Shown: in pieces, positions 34,424 through 42,697 of the stretch | Numbering within the stretch: the first letter of the stretch is position 1 | Layout of the letters: every line of letters starts with the position of its first letter | Source of the DNA: JBCFBK01 sp039679975 | Lineage (GTDB): Bacteria; Bacteroidota; Bacteroidia; Bacteroidales; Prolixibacteraceae | Assembly (NCBI GenBank): GCA_039679975.1 | Contig: JBDKTZ010000135.1 | Span: forward strand, 1-64,000 | Length of the DNA: 64,000 nt | Reading direction: 5' to 3' | Translations under genes and position numbers: made by a program | The notes under the pieces: model-generated | Database searches by the model: none | Seen by the model: the letters and a program-made list of their open reading frames with translations, nothing else | Told to the model about the DNA's origin: nothing

Positions 34424-35263
34424 TTATTGCAACCCGGCGATGAACGCAGCTCTTTTTTCCTTGATGGATTTAGAGAATGTTTCATAAGCGGCTTGTTCAC
34501 TTTCCGTGTTCACTGACTTTTGGAGAAGCCTGATGTCGCTGATCAGGGGCTCCGTCGATTTCAATGCCGGGTAAAAAGGCAACAATTTTTCTATCAAACC
34601 GATCAGGATCTCATTCATCCGGATAAACCTGTCAGTGACACCGGGAGCTGACTGATATCTAAAGCCTGCGCCAACCGATCCTGCCCAAATTATACGGCCA
34701 TAAGCCTTTTCAGTATAAGCTCCCAATATAATCTGAATGAATTTGTCGGCGGTTCCATTTCCAAGAGCAGTCTTAAACTCGGTGAGTTCACTTTGAGCAT
34801 TGGTTTCAATTAACTTTTGCCAGGTCTTTTCTGTAGCTTTACCGATATCCATAAACTCCGATAAATTCACTTCAACTGCCAGTTTTCCGATAACTTTCTG
34901 CCTCTCCTCGTCATCTATACCGCAGAAGAAACGTGAATCCAATTCATTTTGAAGGTACGATCCCAAAAGAAAAGACTTCTGTTCCAGTGTCTGAGCTTTT
35001 TCTGCCAGGTCAAGAGGAAGTGAATAGACCGGATTCAGGATTCTTTCCTGGTCCTCCCATGACTTTATGGGAGAATAGTTGTCTTTATTCGTATTGTATT
35101 CCTCAAGCATGGCGATCAGTTCACCCCTGAGTTCTTCTGAAAGCTGAAGCTCAGTTTTGGGTTCGTCTGTCTTTTGCTGGTCTTTTGGCTGCCTGCCCTG
35201 GCAAGCAACGAAAAATGCTATTATTATAATCAATAGCATGGCTGAAAAAAAGGTTTGTTTCAT
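34424..35263 (-). CDS. Lipoprotein of unknown function, helical
   Basis: A 279-residue protein with a lipoprotein signal (Cys21 in FVAC), then a polar Lys/Gln/Asp linker and an all-helical domain. Recognisable stretches are PIKSWEDQERILNPVYSLPLDL, EQKSFLLGSYLQNELDSRFFCG and QIILGAYTEKAYGRIIWAGSVGAGF. I do not recognise a family. It is transcribed alone, upstream of the DUF5020-like gene. Confidence 0.7.
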   Translation of the reverse strand: MKQTFFSAMLLIIIIAFFVACQGRQPKDQQKTDEPKTELQLSEELRGELIAMLEEYNTNKDNYSPIKSWEDQERILNPVYSLPLDLAEKAQTLEQKSFLLGSYLQNELDSRFFCGIDDEERQKVIGKLAVEVNLSEFMDIGKATEKTWQKLIETNAQSELTEFKTALGNGTADKFIQIILGAYTEKAYGRIIWAGSVGAGFRYQSAPGVTDRFIRMNEILIGLIEKLLPFYPALKSTEPLISDIRLLQKSVNTESEQAAYETFSKSIKEKRAAFIAGLQ

Positions 35264-35380
35264 TGTTTTAGTTTGTTAGTTAATAGGATGATGTTTTTTT
35301 ATCAAATATATCATTAATTCGATTTAAAAGATAAAATAACAGACCTGTTGGCAATATTTTTTTGAAATTATGACCACTTG

Positions 35381-38278
35381 TTAATGGAGCTGTTTGAAAG
35401 AAGGATAAAACAGGATCAGGGAAACGATCACAATCATTAACCACAACACGGCCAGATTAAACCAGAAGGTGTGTATACGCCAATCACCTATAAGCTTTAC
35501 ATGGCTATAAAACGGAGCACGTCCGTTTTTACACGGAGGATCTAAATAGACCATACCTGCACGGGCCACAATCACATCATCTTTGATCTCGCACGCTTTC
35601 CTGGCATTGAAGTTGACAAGGGTCTCTTCCAGATGGGTATTGTGGAACCGTTTCTTCTCATTCACAAGAACGGTCATGTTGTTCTGACCCAAATACGACT
35701 TTATTTGCTGATCAAGTGCCAGCGTATGTTGGTTGCTGATGCCGAAAATGTAAGTCTTGACATCGGCGAGCCAGTTACCCACAGCATGATAAAGACTGTC
35801 GTTAAATTGTTCTTTCGTCAGACTCCCGGTCTGACGAAGAAGCGGCAGTTCCCATTTGGTAACCAGATGACGTATTCCATTTTGCAATACCGGAAAACGC
35901 AAGTCAAATCCTGATTCGTTTTTGCAAAACTCCAGGTAGGACGATTCCAGTATTTTCTCCAGTTCGGGGATATAGGATGCATGGTAGTATTGTGCTTCGT
36001 ATTTTCTCTGCTCGGTCGCAAAGAACTTCCCGTTATAATGGTTTCCGGTGAAAGAGGCTACCGACAGCGCCTCAAGGGACCAGCGGGTCGGAATGAGGTC
36101 ACCAATCACCGGGACGTTATTTGTTTTGGAGTTCCTGTTGAGATCGTCGAAAGGCACTACCAATCCGCACAGCAGGATTTGGGGAATGAGCAGTAACGGA
36201 ATGGTGATGTAAATGGCGACGATCGAACGCAACCTTTGTGAAAGCAGCAGACCGATCAGGTTGGAAAGCAACGCAGAGGTGAAAAGTATCGCCCACCATT
36301 CACCGAAAAGGTCAGGAATGGCAATGATACGGTTACCTGCCAGGATGAATAGCAAAGTCTGAACCAGCGAGATCACTGCCAAAAAGATTATTTTTGACCA
36401 GATGTAACTTCCGTAGCTTAACCTGAGAAATTTCTCCCGTTTAAGAAGTGCCCGATCCCTGAAAATCTCCTCCGCGCTGATGCTCATCCCCATAAATACC
36501 GACACGATAATTGCCATAAAAAAATAGATCATCAGGTTCTTATTGTCGAGCAGCGTATAGCCATTGTCCCCCGGATAGCGGGTTAAATAAGAAACAATCG
36601 CTGCCAATAAGGGAGCCTCCAGGAAGGCAATCAGCAAAAATTGTTTATCGGAAAGCTTCGTTTTAGTGTTTCTCCTCAGGTAAATGACAATTTGTTTGAG
36701 ACACCCGGGCCGTTTTTGTTCTGAGCAAGGAAGAGGATCATCCCGTTTGATCTCCTGAAGGGACTGATGCTGAAGAAACCGCTGATGCCAGTCCTCGGGC
36801 TCAATTTTTCTTTGCCCGGTGAGCCGGCCGCTATTATCGAGGGTTTTGGAATCAATGATGCGCAGGATCACTTCCGGATTGACTGTTCCGCAGGATAAAC
36901 AGGTGGCAACATCCCAGTCGGCATAATTGACGGCCTGCTTGAAGTAGTTAATCGCTTCTATCGGATTTCCGTCGTATACCGGATAGCCGCCTTTATCAAG
37001 CAGCCAGAGCCGGTCAAATTGTTTGTAAATATCGGAAGAAGGCTGGTGAATGTTCAACACCACCAGCTTTCCTTTCAGGGTTTGTTCCTTCAACAGGGCG
37101 ATCACCTTCTCCGAATCAACGGAGGAAAGTCCGGAGGTAGGCTCATCGAGCAACAGTACTGCCGGCTCACGAATTAGTTCGAGGGCAATATTGACCCGTT
37201 TCCTTTGCCCCCCGCTGATGGTTTTGTCGAGAGGTGATCCGACCCTCAGATATTTCACAGGCATGAGGCCAAGATCATTGAGTAAGTTATCTATTTTTTG
37301 ATCAATGGCCTCCCGGCTGAGGGTATCAAAACAAAATCTGGAGGTGTACCAAAGATTTTCATAAACCGTGAGCTCACTGATCAGCAGGTCATCTTGCGGA
37401 ACAAATCCAATAAGATCAGCGCTTCTGGATAATTCTTTCCCATTCAGAGTGACCAGTCCGCTTACCGGCTTGAGGCTGCCGTTGAGCAACCCGATCAGGG
37501 TGGTCTTGCCTACTCCGCTTCCGCCCATAATGGCCACCAGTTCCCCGGCATGAAGATCGAAGGAAAAATCGTGCAATCCATGATCGCTGTTGGGAAACCG
37601 GAACTCCAGGTTGCGGCCTGAAAGCATCAGTTTCTGCAGCGCAGTTGTCTCAAATAGCTGAAGGATGTGATGATGATACCGGACGTTTCCCATCCTGTCC
37701 TTCAGGACACTGTTGGGAGGCCATTCCACGAATGTATCCTGAAGCATCGGGACATCGTTCATATAAAGCGGGCTGTTCCCTGTAAATGCGACAACGAGAG
37801 TATTCCTGCCCGGGCTTTTCAGTATTTTTAGCTGACCATCCAAAAAACTGATCACTCTGACATTCGGATGAGAGACCCCTGCAATAAAGGACCTGAAGTC
37901 ATTGGTAAGTTCCGGAGAAAGTCCAAACTTACAGGCTACATTTCGGAACAGCGAAAAATTAGTTTCAAACGACTCCCGGTTAATCGCCGAAAATTCCATA
38001 AACCGGAGTAACAGGTAAAAACGCTCTTCCGACTCCAGGTTCTCCAGTAACCGGGAGCAGATCGAATCAACGATTTGATCCTTGTCGAGTTCCGGGGTAT
38101 GGTCATATAAGTCGCGAAGGTCATTATGGAGTTTCAGATAGATTTCAGAATTGCGGATGCCAAAAAAGCGTTGCAAATAATGAAGTACCCTGATCCGGGC
38201 CTTTTTATTGTCGATGTTGGCGATGGCACCGAACAAGGCAAACAGGTTCATTAACGCAGAAAGGACGACGTCATTCAT
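35381..38278 (-). CDS. Large ABC protein: N-terminal helical domain, ATPase, ABC2-type membrane domain
   Basis: A 965-residue half transporter of the ABCG-like type. Residues 1 to about 130 are helical and resemble a TerB-like domain. Residues about 150-225 are beta-rich and could be a degenerate regulatory module. The ATPase has Walker A GGSGVGKTT near 251, the signature ISGGQRKRVNIALEL and Walker B VLLLDEPTSGLSS. From about 540 on there are six to seven membrane segments, with a large loop (about 760-930) before the last one. That loop contains a Cys-containing stretch DPPCKNG. Cargo unknown. It is preceded by the SnoaL-like gene with a 6-nt gap, so they form an operon. Confidence 0.85.
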   Translation of the reverse strand: MNDVVLSALMNLFALFGAIANIDNKKARIRVLHYLQRFFGIRNSEIYLKLHNDLRDLYDHTPELDKDQIVDSICSRLLENLESEERFYLLLRFMEFSAINRESFETNFSLFRNVACKFGLSPELTNDFRSFIAGVSHPNVRVISFLDGQLKILKSPGRNTLVVAFTGNSPLYMNDVPMLQDTFVEWPPNSVLKDRMGNVRYHHHILQLFETTALQKLMLSGRNLEFRFPNSDHGLHDFSFDLHAGELVAIMGGSGVGKTTLIGLLNGSLKPVSGLVTLNGKELSRSADLIGFVPQDDLLISELTVYENLWYTSRFCFDTLSREAIDQKIDNLLNDLGLMPVKYLRVGSPLDKTISGGQRKRVNIALELIREPAVLLLDEPTSGLSSVDSEKVIALLKEQTLKGKLVVLNIHQPSSDIYKQFDRLWLLDKGGYPVYDGNPIEAINYFKQAVNYADWDVATCLSCGTVNPEVILRIIDSKTLDNSGRLTGQRKIEPEDWHQRFLQHQSLQEIKRDDPLPCSEQKRPGCLKQIVIYLRRNTKTKLSDKQFLLIAFLEAPLLAAIVSYLTRYPGDNGYTLLDNKNLMIYFFMAIIVSVFMGMSISAEEIFRDRALLKREKFLRLSYGSYIWSKIIFLAVISLVQTLLFILAGNRIIAIPDLFGEWWAILFTSALLSNLIGLLLSQRLRSIVAIYITIPLLLIPQILLCGLVVPFDDLNRNSKTNNVPVIGDLIPTRWSLEALSVASFTGNHYNGKFFATEQRKYEAQYYHASYIPELEKILESSYLEFCKNESGFDLRFPVLQNGIRHLVTKWELPLLRQTGSLTKEQFNDSLYHAVGNWLADVKTYIFGISNQHTLALDQQIKSYLGQNNMTVLVNEKKRFHNTHLEETLVNFNARKACEIKDDVIVARAGMVYLDPPCKNGRAPFYSHVKLIGDWRIHTFWFNLAVLWLMIVIVSLILFYPSFKQLH

Positions 38279-38284
38279 AGTTCC

Positions 38285-38728
38285 CTATTTCAATTCCGGC
38301 TTTGTACTGGACCAATGTGAATGGATGATTTTCCATTCCCCTCCTTTTTCCTTCCGATATACTTCCGTGCAGTTCCATTTATAAGTTGTTTCACCAACAG
38401 AACTGACCAAATTGAACGTAAGTACCGCCATGCTCTTATCAGCCTGGACTTCGGGAGCAATCACTTCGTAATTTGAAGCTTTTATTTTACCCTGCCAGGG
38501 TTCATAGAGTTTGGTGAGTTCGTTTAGCCCGTCCAAACGTTTTTCGAGCATCGGATCAAAATAGGTGACATCGTCAGCATACAGTTCCAAATAGCCATAT
38601 ACGTCTCCGTTCATCCAGCGTTCAAGCGCTGCTTTCTCCAAAGCGATTATTTTTTCGGAAATTTCACGGTCTTCAGCTGAAGCCGAAAAAGCGGTTGCCA
38701 TCAGGGTAATTAATGCAAGCATTTTCAT
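38285..38728 (-). CDS. Exported SnoaL/DUF4440-like protein
   Basis: An NTF2-like cone-fold protein of 147 residues behind a short signal peptide (MKMLALITLMATAFSASA). The domain reads IIALEKAALERWMNGDVYGYLELYADDVTYFDP, then NCTEVYRKEKGGEWKIIHSHWS. Such proteins are found as ketosteroid-isomerase-like enzymes and as binding modules; no catalytic assignment is possible. The ATG at 38728 starts the signal peptide; the frame is open ten codons further. It is tightly coupled to the ABC gene downstream. Confidence 0.8.
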   Translation of the reverse strand: MKMLALITLMATAFSASAEDREISEKIIALEKAALERWMNGDVYGYLELYADDVTYFDPMLEKRLDGLNELTKLYEPWQGKIKASNYEVIAPEVQADKSMAVLTFNLVSSVGETTYKWNCTEVYRKEKGGEWKIIHSHWSSTKPELK

Positions 38729-38815
38729 GTCGGTAGTTTTTTGGTTGTTTATCTGCAAAGGTACGGCTTTACTTCCTTAAACCAACCGGAAGAAATCCGG
38801 GGGAAACAGTACTTT

Positions 38816-39685
38816 TCAAGGATTCTTGATTTTTCTGAACGCAAGAGGGGTCGTTCCGGTGTTTTGACGAAACCGTCGAACAAAATACGATGCATCTTCG
38901 AAACCTAAACGCAGAGCGATCTCCGCAACGGGCAAACCGGAATAGAGCAGGAGCCTTTTGGCTTCTGCAGTAATCCTGTTTTGAATAAACTGTTTCGCAC
39001 CTGTTCCCAGATGAGAAAGGCATAAATCGTTCAAATGACCTGACGTAATGCTTAAAGCATCTGCATAGTAAGAAACGGAATGCTGTCGGGCAAATTCCCG
39101 GTTAACCAGATTGATATACTCCCGGATATGCCTGTTAAAATCAGTTTTATCACCGGAAGGATAAATGGCAGTATACTTTCTGTTGAGCCATACCAAAACC
39201 TGATAAAGCAGTGCTCTCAAGATTTGTTTATCATTGCTGCTGAACGTCCTGATTTCCTGTTCCACATCTTGCATGACTTTGATCAGGTATCGAGAGTCTG
39301 CTTCTTCGAGTGTCAGTTCAGGGGGATTGGACCCTGTATTAAAAAACTTCAGGCCCTCAACAAACCGTGCGTCGTTTAAAAAACAACTCAGGAATTCTTC
39401 TTCAAAAAGCAAGACATAACCTTTCGGTAAAAGGTCATAATCCCAATACCGTACCTGTCCGGGTGAAGAAAATAAAACAATATTTTCCCGGATTGAATAC
39501 CGGAATTGATCAATACTAAAAAAGCCTTTACCCCCAGTTAAGAGTGTAATATCATAATAGCTCAGGTAATGCGGGCAATCTTCGATGAGGTATTTCTCCA
39601 ACGACTCCAGCCGGACCAGGTCAATCAAAAGTTCATCGCCGTACTTGGTCTTAAAAAAGTCATATTTTTTAATCGTCCTTTTCAA
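38816..39685 (-). CDS. AraC-family transcriptional regulator
   Basis: A 289-residue regulator with an N-terminal cupin-like sensing domain (HYLSYYDITLLTGGKGFFSID) and a C-terminal double helix-turn-helix. In the latter, VSYYADALSITSGHLNDLC and LPVAEIALRLGFEDASYFVRRFRQNTGTTPLAFR are diagnostic. The start is TTG (39685), since no ATG precedes the conserved KKYDFFKTKYGDELL. It lies 87 nt upstream of the SnoaL-like/ABC pair on the same strand and may control it. Confidence 0.88.
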   Translation of the reverse strand: MKRTIKKYDFFKTKYGDELLIDLVRLESLEKYLIEDCPHYLSYYDITLLTGGKGFFSIDQFRYSIRENIVLFSSPGQVRYWDYDLLPKGYVLLFEEEFLSCFLNDARFVEGLKFFNTGSNPPELTLEEADSRYLIKVMQDVEQEIRTFSSNDKQILRALLYQVLVWLNRKYTAIYPSGDKTDFNRHIREYINLVNREFARQHSVSYYADALSITSGHLNDLCLSHLGTGAKQFIQNRITAEAKRLLLYSGLPVAEIALRLGFEDASYFVRRFRQNTGTTPLAFRKIKNP

Positions 39686-39794
39686 ATCATCCGCAGAAAC
39701 GATACAAAGTAAGATAAAACAACTGTTGTCATATTTCTGTCTCCCGGTAAGCTAAAAAAGAAGTGATCACAAAATTCAGAATAGGTCCGTGACC

Positions 39795-40487
39795 TCATTT
39801 GTTCATGATGACGGGACCCAGTTCCTGCTTCATCTTTTCGTAATCGGATTCGCTCATCAGGCCCAGGTCCAGCAGTTCCTTCGCTTCCTTAAGCTTCGCA
39901 ATCGCTGCTTCCCGCGTTAAAGGCGCATACAGGCTTCTGATCTCACCCGCGATCGCCGCTTTTTCATAGTCCAGAATGGAAAGATATTTATAAATACCGA
40001 ATGCCCTCCCATTGGGTTCTCCCAACAAAACATTCACTGCAAGAGGCTTTTTTGCGCTTCCTTTATGAAAGACCTTCATTTCTGCAATAACCACGATTTC
40101 TTCCTGCATATTGGCACCTACATTTTCCGCTCCTTCTCCGGGTGTTGTCGCGTTCAGAATGGTACTCATCCCTCCTTGTTTCCCGTAGAAAATCATGGCG
40201 TAGTTATTCTGGGTCTGCGATCTGGCCACTCCAACGCCAACTTTTTCGCCAACACCAATTCCCGTGGTCGAGGTCGTACTTCCCGAAGGATATCCCAGAA
40301 TCAGCGTGTCGCCTACCTGCAGAACCGCACCATCTGCCGCGATATATCTCAACACCTTTGTATTATTCCTGATCGTCCGGAATACTTCTGAATTCTGCGT
40401 GTCATCAAACGTCAGCTCTTCTATTTCACTTTGAGCGAAAGAAGTTGTCGCGGTAAAAGCAAGAATGGCAAAAATAATTTTCTTCAT
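39795..40487 (-). CDS. Exported protein with C-terminal SHOCT-like domain
   Basis: A 230-residue protein with a signal peptide (MKKIIFAILAFTATTSFAQ). The middle part is beta-rich: VLQVGDTLILGYPSGSTT and EEIVVIAEMKVFHKG. The C-terminus, AAIAKLKEAKELLDLGLMSESDYEKMKQEL, is a SHOCT-like helical hairpin that often mediates oligomerisation. The overall function is unknown. The ATG at 40487 is chosen because it begins the signal peptide; the frame opens earlier at 40520. Confidence 0.7.
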   Translation of the reverse strand: MKKIIFAILAFTATTSFAQSEIEELTFDDTQNSEVFRTIRNNTKVLRYIAADGAVLQVGDTLILGYPSGSTTSTTGIGVGEKVGVGVARSQTQNNYAMIFYGKQGGMSTILNATTPGEGAENVGANMQEEIVVIAEMKVFHKGSAKKPLAVNVLLGEPNGRAFGIYKYLSILDYEKAAIAGEIRSLYAPLTREAAIAKLKEAKELLDLGLMSESDYEKMKQELGPVIMNK

Positions 40488-40821
40488 TTGTTTGTATATT
40501 TCTTTTTTTGATTCAAGCACAAAATCAATTCCTTTCGATTCAACTGATTCATTATAAAATAATCCTTTTCTGACAGACCAAATTAATATTTTCTGCCTTT
40601 AATTGAACTTGTATTCACTATTTATTCCTAAAATAATTGTATTGGCCAAAACAAACTTTATGCCTAAAATTTACAACAGTTGTCCACGAACGTTTTTATT
40701 CTTCATTAACCAGATCCCGGTCGCCATTTACGTCGGATCTGCTCCAAAGCGTGCAGTAAGAATAACAACATATTGTCTTGTCACCCTTCAACCCCGCCCT
40801 CTCTTTTTCCATTCTCCGGTC
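40488..40821. other. 334-nt gap between a SHOCT protein and a thioesterase-like gene
   Basis: AT-rich on the left and more GC-rich on the right. A 90-codon plus-strand frame (40603-40875) runs antisense into the thioesterase gene and has no protein-like features. I see no RNA gene or repeat here. Confidence 0.4.
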
Positions 40822-41253
40822 TCAGGGTTCTTCCTGATTCAACGTCAGAAACCAGTCAAAAACGGAAGTAAATAACCTTTCATTCGATACGCTGTAAAGA
40901 TCAACTTTAACCTGAATAACTGTCCGCTTTCTTGTATTTAATGCATCAATGATTTCAGGAACAGTTGAATCAACCAGAACAGCACTTGAAAAAACAGATC
41001 CGTTTGCCGGTTTACTGTATTTGACTTCCACTTTTCTCACAACGGGGATAATTGCCAATTCATAATCGTTGAACTGCCTTAGTAAAAACTCCCCGCTTGA
41101 AGCTTCGGCAAGTGCAAACAGGGCGCCTGCATGTACCGTTGCCAGATGATTGAGATACTCACTTTTGGGTTCCAGCTTAAAAATAAAACCACTCCCGGGA
41201 TCTGCTTTGTCAATTCCCAGGAATTTATTGAAGGGGATCTCAAGTACATTCAT
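40822..41253 (-). CDS. Hotdog-fold thioesterase-like protein (DUF4442/PaaI type)
   Basis: A 143-residue single hotdog domain. The motif NHLATVHAGALFALAEASSGEFLL corresponds to the active-site helix region of PaaI/DUF4442 thioesterases (HAGALF). Later strands are RKVEVKYSKPANGSVFSS and KRTVIQVKVDLYSVSNERLF. It probably hydrolyses acyl-CoA or a related thioester in the cytoplasm. The start overlaps the stop of the upstream DUF3267 gene by four bases (ATGA), so the two are translationally coupled. Confidence 0.78.
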   Translation of the reverse strand: MNVLEIPFNKFLGIDKADPGSGFIFKLEPKSEYLNHLATVHAGALFALAEASSGEFLLRQFNDYELAIIPVVRKVEVKYSKPANGSVFSSAVLVDSTVPEIIDALNTRKRTVIQVKVDLYSVSNERLFTSVFDWFLTLNQEEP

Positions 41254-41897
41254 ATTAAACCTTTTTTGTTCCGGTAATAAAAAAAAGTCTTTCCCTGTTC
41301 CATGTCATCATAATTATAAATCTCCTTATCCGAATGGTTGCTGTAAAATGCCAGCATAGCCATATCGCCGGCACAGAATAAAGAATGGATGCACATCACA
41401 CTGAAAAAGAAGTAAGCATACGGCGTGTACCAAGAGAGGACGCCCGCTATCAGGCACACCAGCTTCACGGTCACCAACGGAGCAAACGCCACGATCCTGA
41501 AAGTTCTGAGTTCAATTACCTCCTTGTCGGCCATCACGTAAAAAATAAACTTCTTCAACATCATTCCCGCTTTCAGCTTCCGTGCACCGCATACCCAATA
41601 GGCAAACGCATGTAACAGCTCATGCAGGAAGATCAAAACCGTGAACGAAAATAAAACCGCATATCCCGTATGGATAAGAGGCTCAGGTATTCCCTTGACA
41701 AGCCGGATTACCGCGTGTCCTGCCAAAAACCCGAGCAACACCAACATGATCATCTGATAAATGGAGTAAATCCGGATTAGCCGGACTCCCGGTGTGATTT
41801 GCTCAAAAATAAATTTTTTAATCTGCCGGTGCTCCACTTCAGCCAATAATTCAAATTGTTCCGGGTTCTTCAAATCTTCCGGTCTTAGTTTCTTCAT
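41250..41897 (-). CDS. DUF3267 membrane protein with HExxH
   Basis: A 215-residue protein with four or five membrane helices. LIFLHELLHAFAYWVCGAR carries the HExxH zinc-protease motif typical of DUF3267, a site-2-protease-like membrane family. FAPLVTVKLVCLIAG and HSLFCAGDMAMLAFY would supply further membrane ligands, including a candidate Asp. The role is unknown; intramembrane proteolysis is inferred from the motif. It is coupled to the downstream thioesterase gene and divergent from rnhB. Confidence 0.82.
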   Translation of the reverse strand: MKKLRPEDLKNPEQFELLAEVEHRQIKKFIFEQITPGVRLIRIYSIYQMIMLVLLGFLAGHAVIRLVKGIPEPLIHTGYAVLFSFTVLIFLHELLHAFAYWVCGARKLKAGMMLKKFIFYVMADKEVIELRTFRIVAFAPLVTVKLVCLIAGVLSWYTPYAYFFFSVMCIHSLFCAGDMAMLAFYSNHSDKEIYNYDDMEQGKTFFYYRNKKGLI

Positions 41898-41930
41898 CTT
41901 GCTTAATTTATCGCCGAAAACCTATTTTTT

Positions 41931-41938
41931 TATCTTTG
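41931..41938 (+). promoter_or_regulatory. Probable -7 promoter element for rnhB, with a hairpin at the transcript start
   Basis: TATCTTTG matches TAnnTTTG. Directly downstream (41944-41967) AGTATTC and GAATACT form a hairpin that would sit at the very 5' end of the mRNA. This placement argues for the rnhB start at 42020 rather than 41936. Confidence 0.55.
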
Positions 41939-42019
41939 CAAATAGTATTCTCCCTCGTGGGAATACTGTGTACAGATCACGCAAGAACCTTGGGACAACA
42001 AAAGTATCATTTTTTAAAA

Positions 42020-42646
42020 ATGGCAGGAAAAAGTTTACTACAGTTATGTTTGCAGGAGGGAAGGCTTGAAGCGGGTTGCGATGAAGCCGGTCGCGGATGC
42101 CTGGCTGGTCCTGTCGTCGCCGCCGCTGTCATCCTGCCGTCAGACTTTGAAAATACCCTGTTAAATGATTCCAAGGAACTTACGGAAAAAGAAAGGGACC
42201 TGCTTCGTCCAATTATCGAAAACCAGGCACTGGCCTGGGCCATTGGTGTGGTGAGTCATACCGAAATCGATGAAATCAATATTCTTAATGCCTCTTTCCT
42301 GGCCATGCACCGGGCGATCGGTCAACTTAAAATGATTCCGGAACATCTGCTGATCGACGGTAACAGGTTTAATGCTTATCCCAATATCCCGCATACCTGC
42401 ATCATCAAAGGAGACGGCAAATACCTTCCTATCGCAGCCGCGTCGGTGCTTGCCAAAACGTTTCGGGATGAACTGATGAAGAACCTGCACAGGCGATTTC
42501 CGCAATACTGCTGGAACAGCAATAAAGGCTATCCCACAAAAGCTCATCGTCAGGCTATCCGTGAAATCGGACCATCACCTTTTCACCGCATCACGTTCCA
42601 CTTGCTGGAGGAACAACTGGAACTGGACTTTGAGCATGGAGCATAG
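42020..42646 (+). CDS. rnhB: Ribonuclease HII
   Basis: Removes RNA from RNA-DNA hybrids and single ribonucleotides from DNA. The catalytic block EAGCDEAGRGCLAGPVVAAA contains the Asp-Glu-Gly pair, LLIDGNRF supplies a further Asp, and YPIAAASVLAKTFRDELM-like sequence follows (here YLPIAAASVLAKTFRDELM). The open frame runs from 41936, but that part overlaps the promoter. The ATG at 42020 gives 208 residues, the usual length. Confidence 0.93.
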   Translation: MAGKSLLQLCLQEGRLEAGCDEAGRGCLAGPVVAAAVILPSDFENTLLNDSKELTEKERDLLRPIIENQALAWAIGVVSHTEIDEINILNASFLAMHRAIGQLKMIPEHLLIDGNRFNAYPNIPHTCIIKGDGKYLPIAAASVLAKTFRDELMKNLHRRFPQYCWNSNKGYPTKAHRQAIREIGPSPFHRITFHLLEEQLELDFEHGA

Positions 42647-42695
42647 TGCATGGTGCACAGAATCTTTCCTATGCTCCAGGCGCTATGCCCTGTGC
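42638..42695. repeat. Interleaved inverted repeats between rnhB and tolC
   Basis: GGAGCATAG (42638-42646) pairs with CTATGCTCC (42669-42677), while GCACAG (42655-42660), inside that loop, is complementary to CTGTGC (42690-42695), outside it. This is the topology of a pseudoknot or of two alternative hairpins. It spans the rnhB stop and ends 3 nt before the tolC stop. There is no T run, so it is not a standard terminator. Confidence 0.5.
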
Positions 42696-42697
42696 TT

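Noticed and set aside
40603..40875. 90-codon plus-strand frame
   Set aside because: Runs from an AT-rich gap into the antisense of the thioesterase gene, with no family resemblance or ribosome-binding signal.
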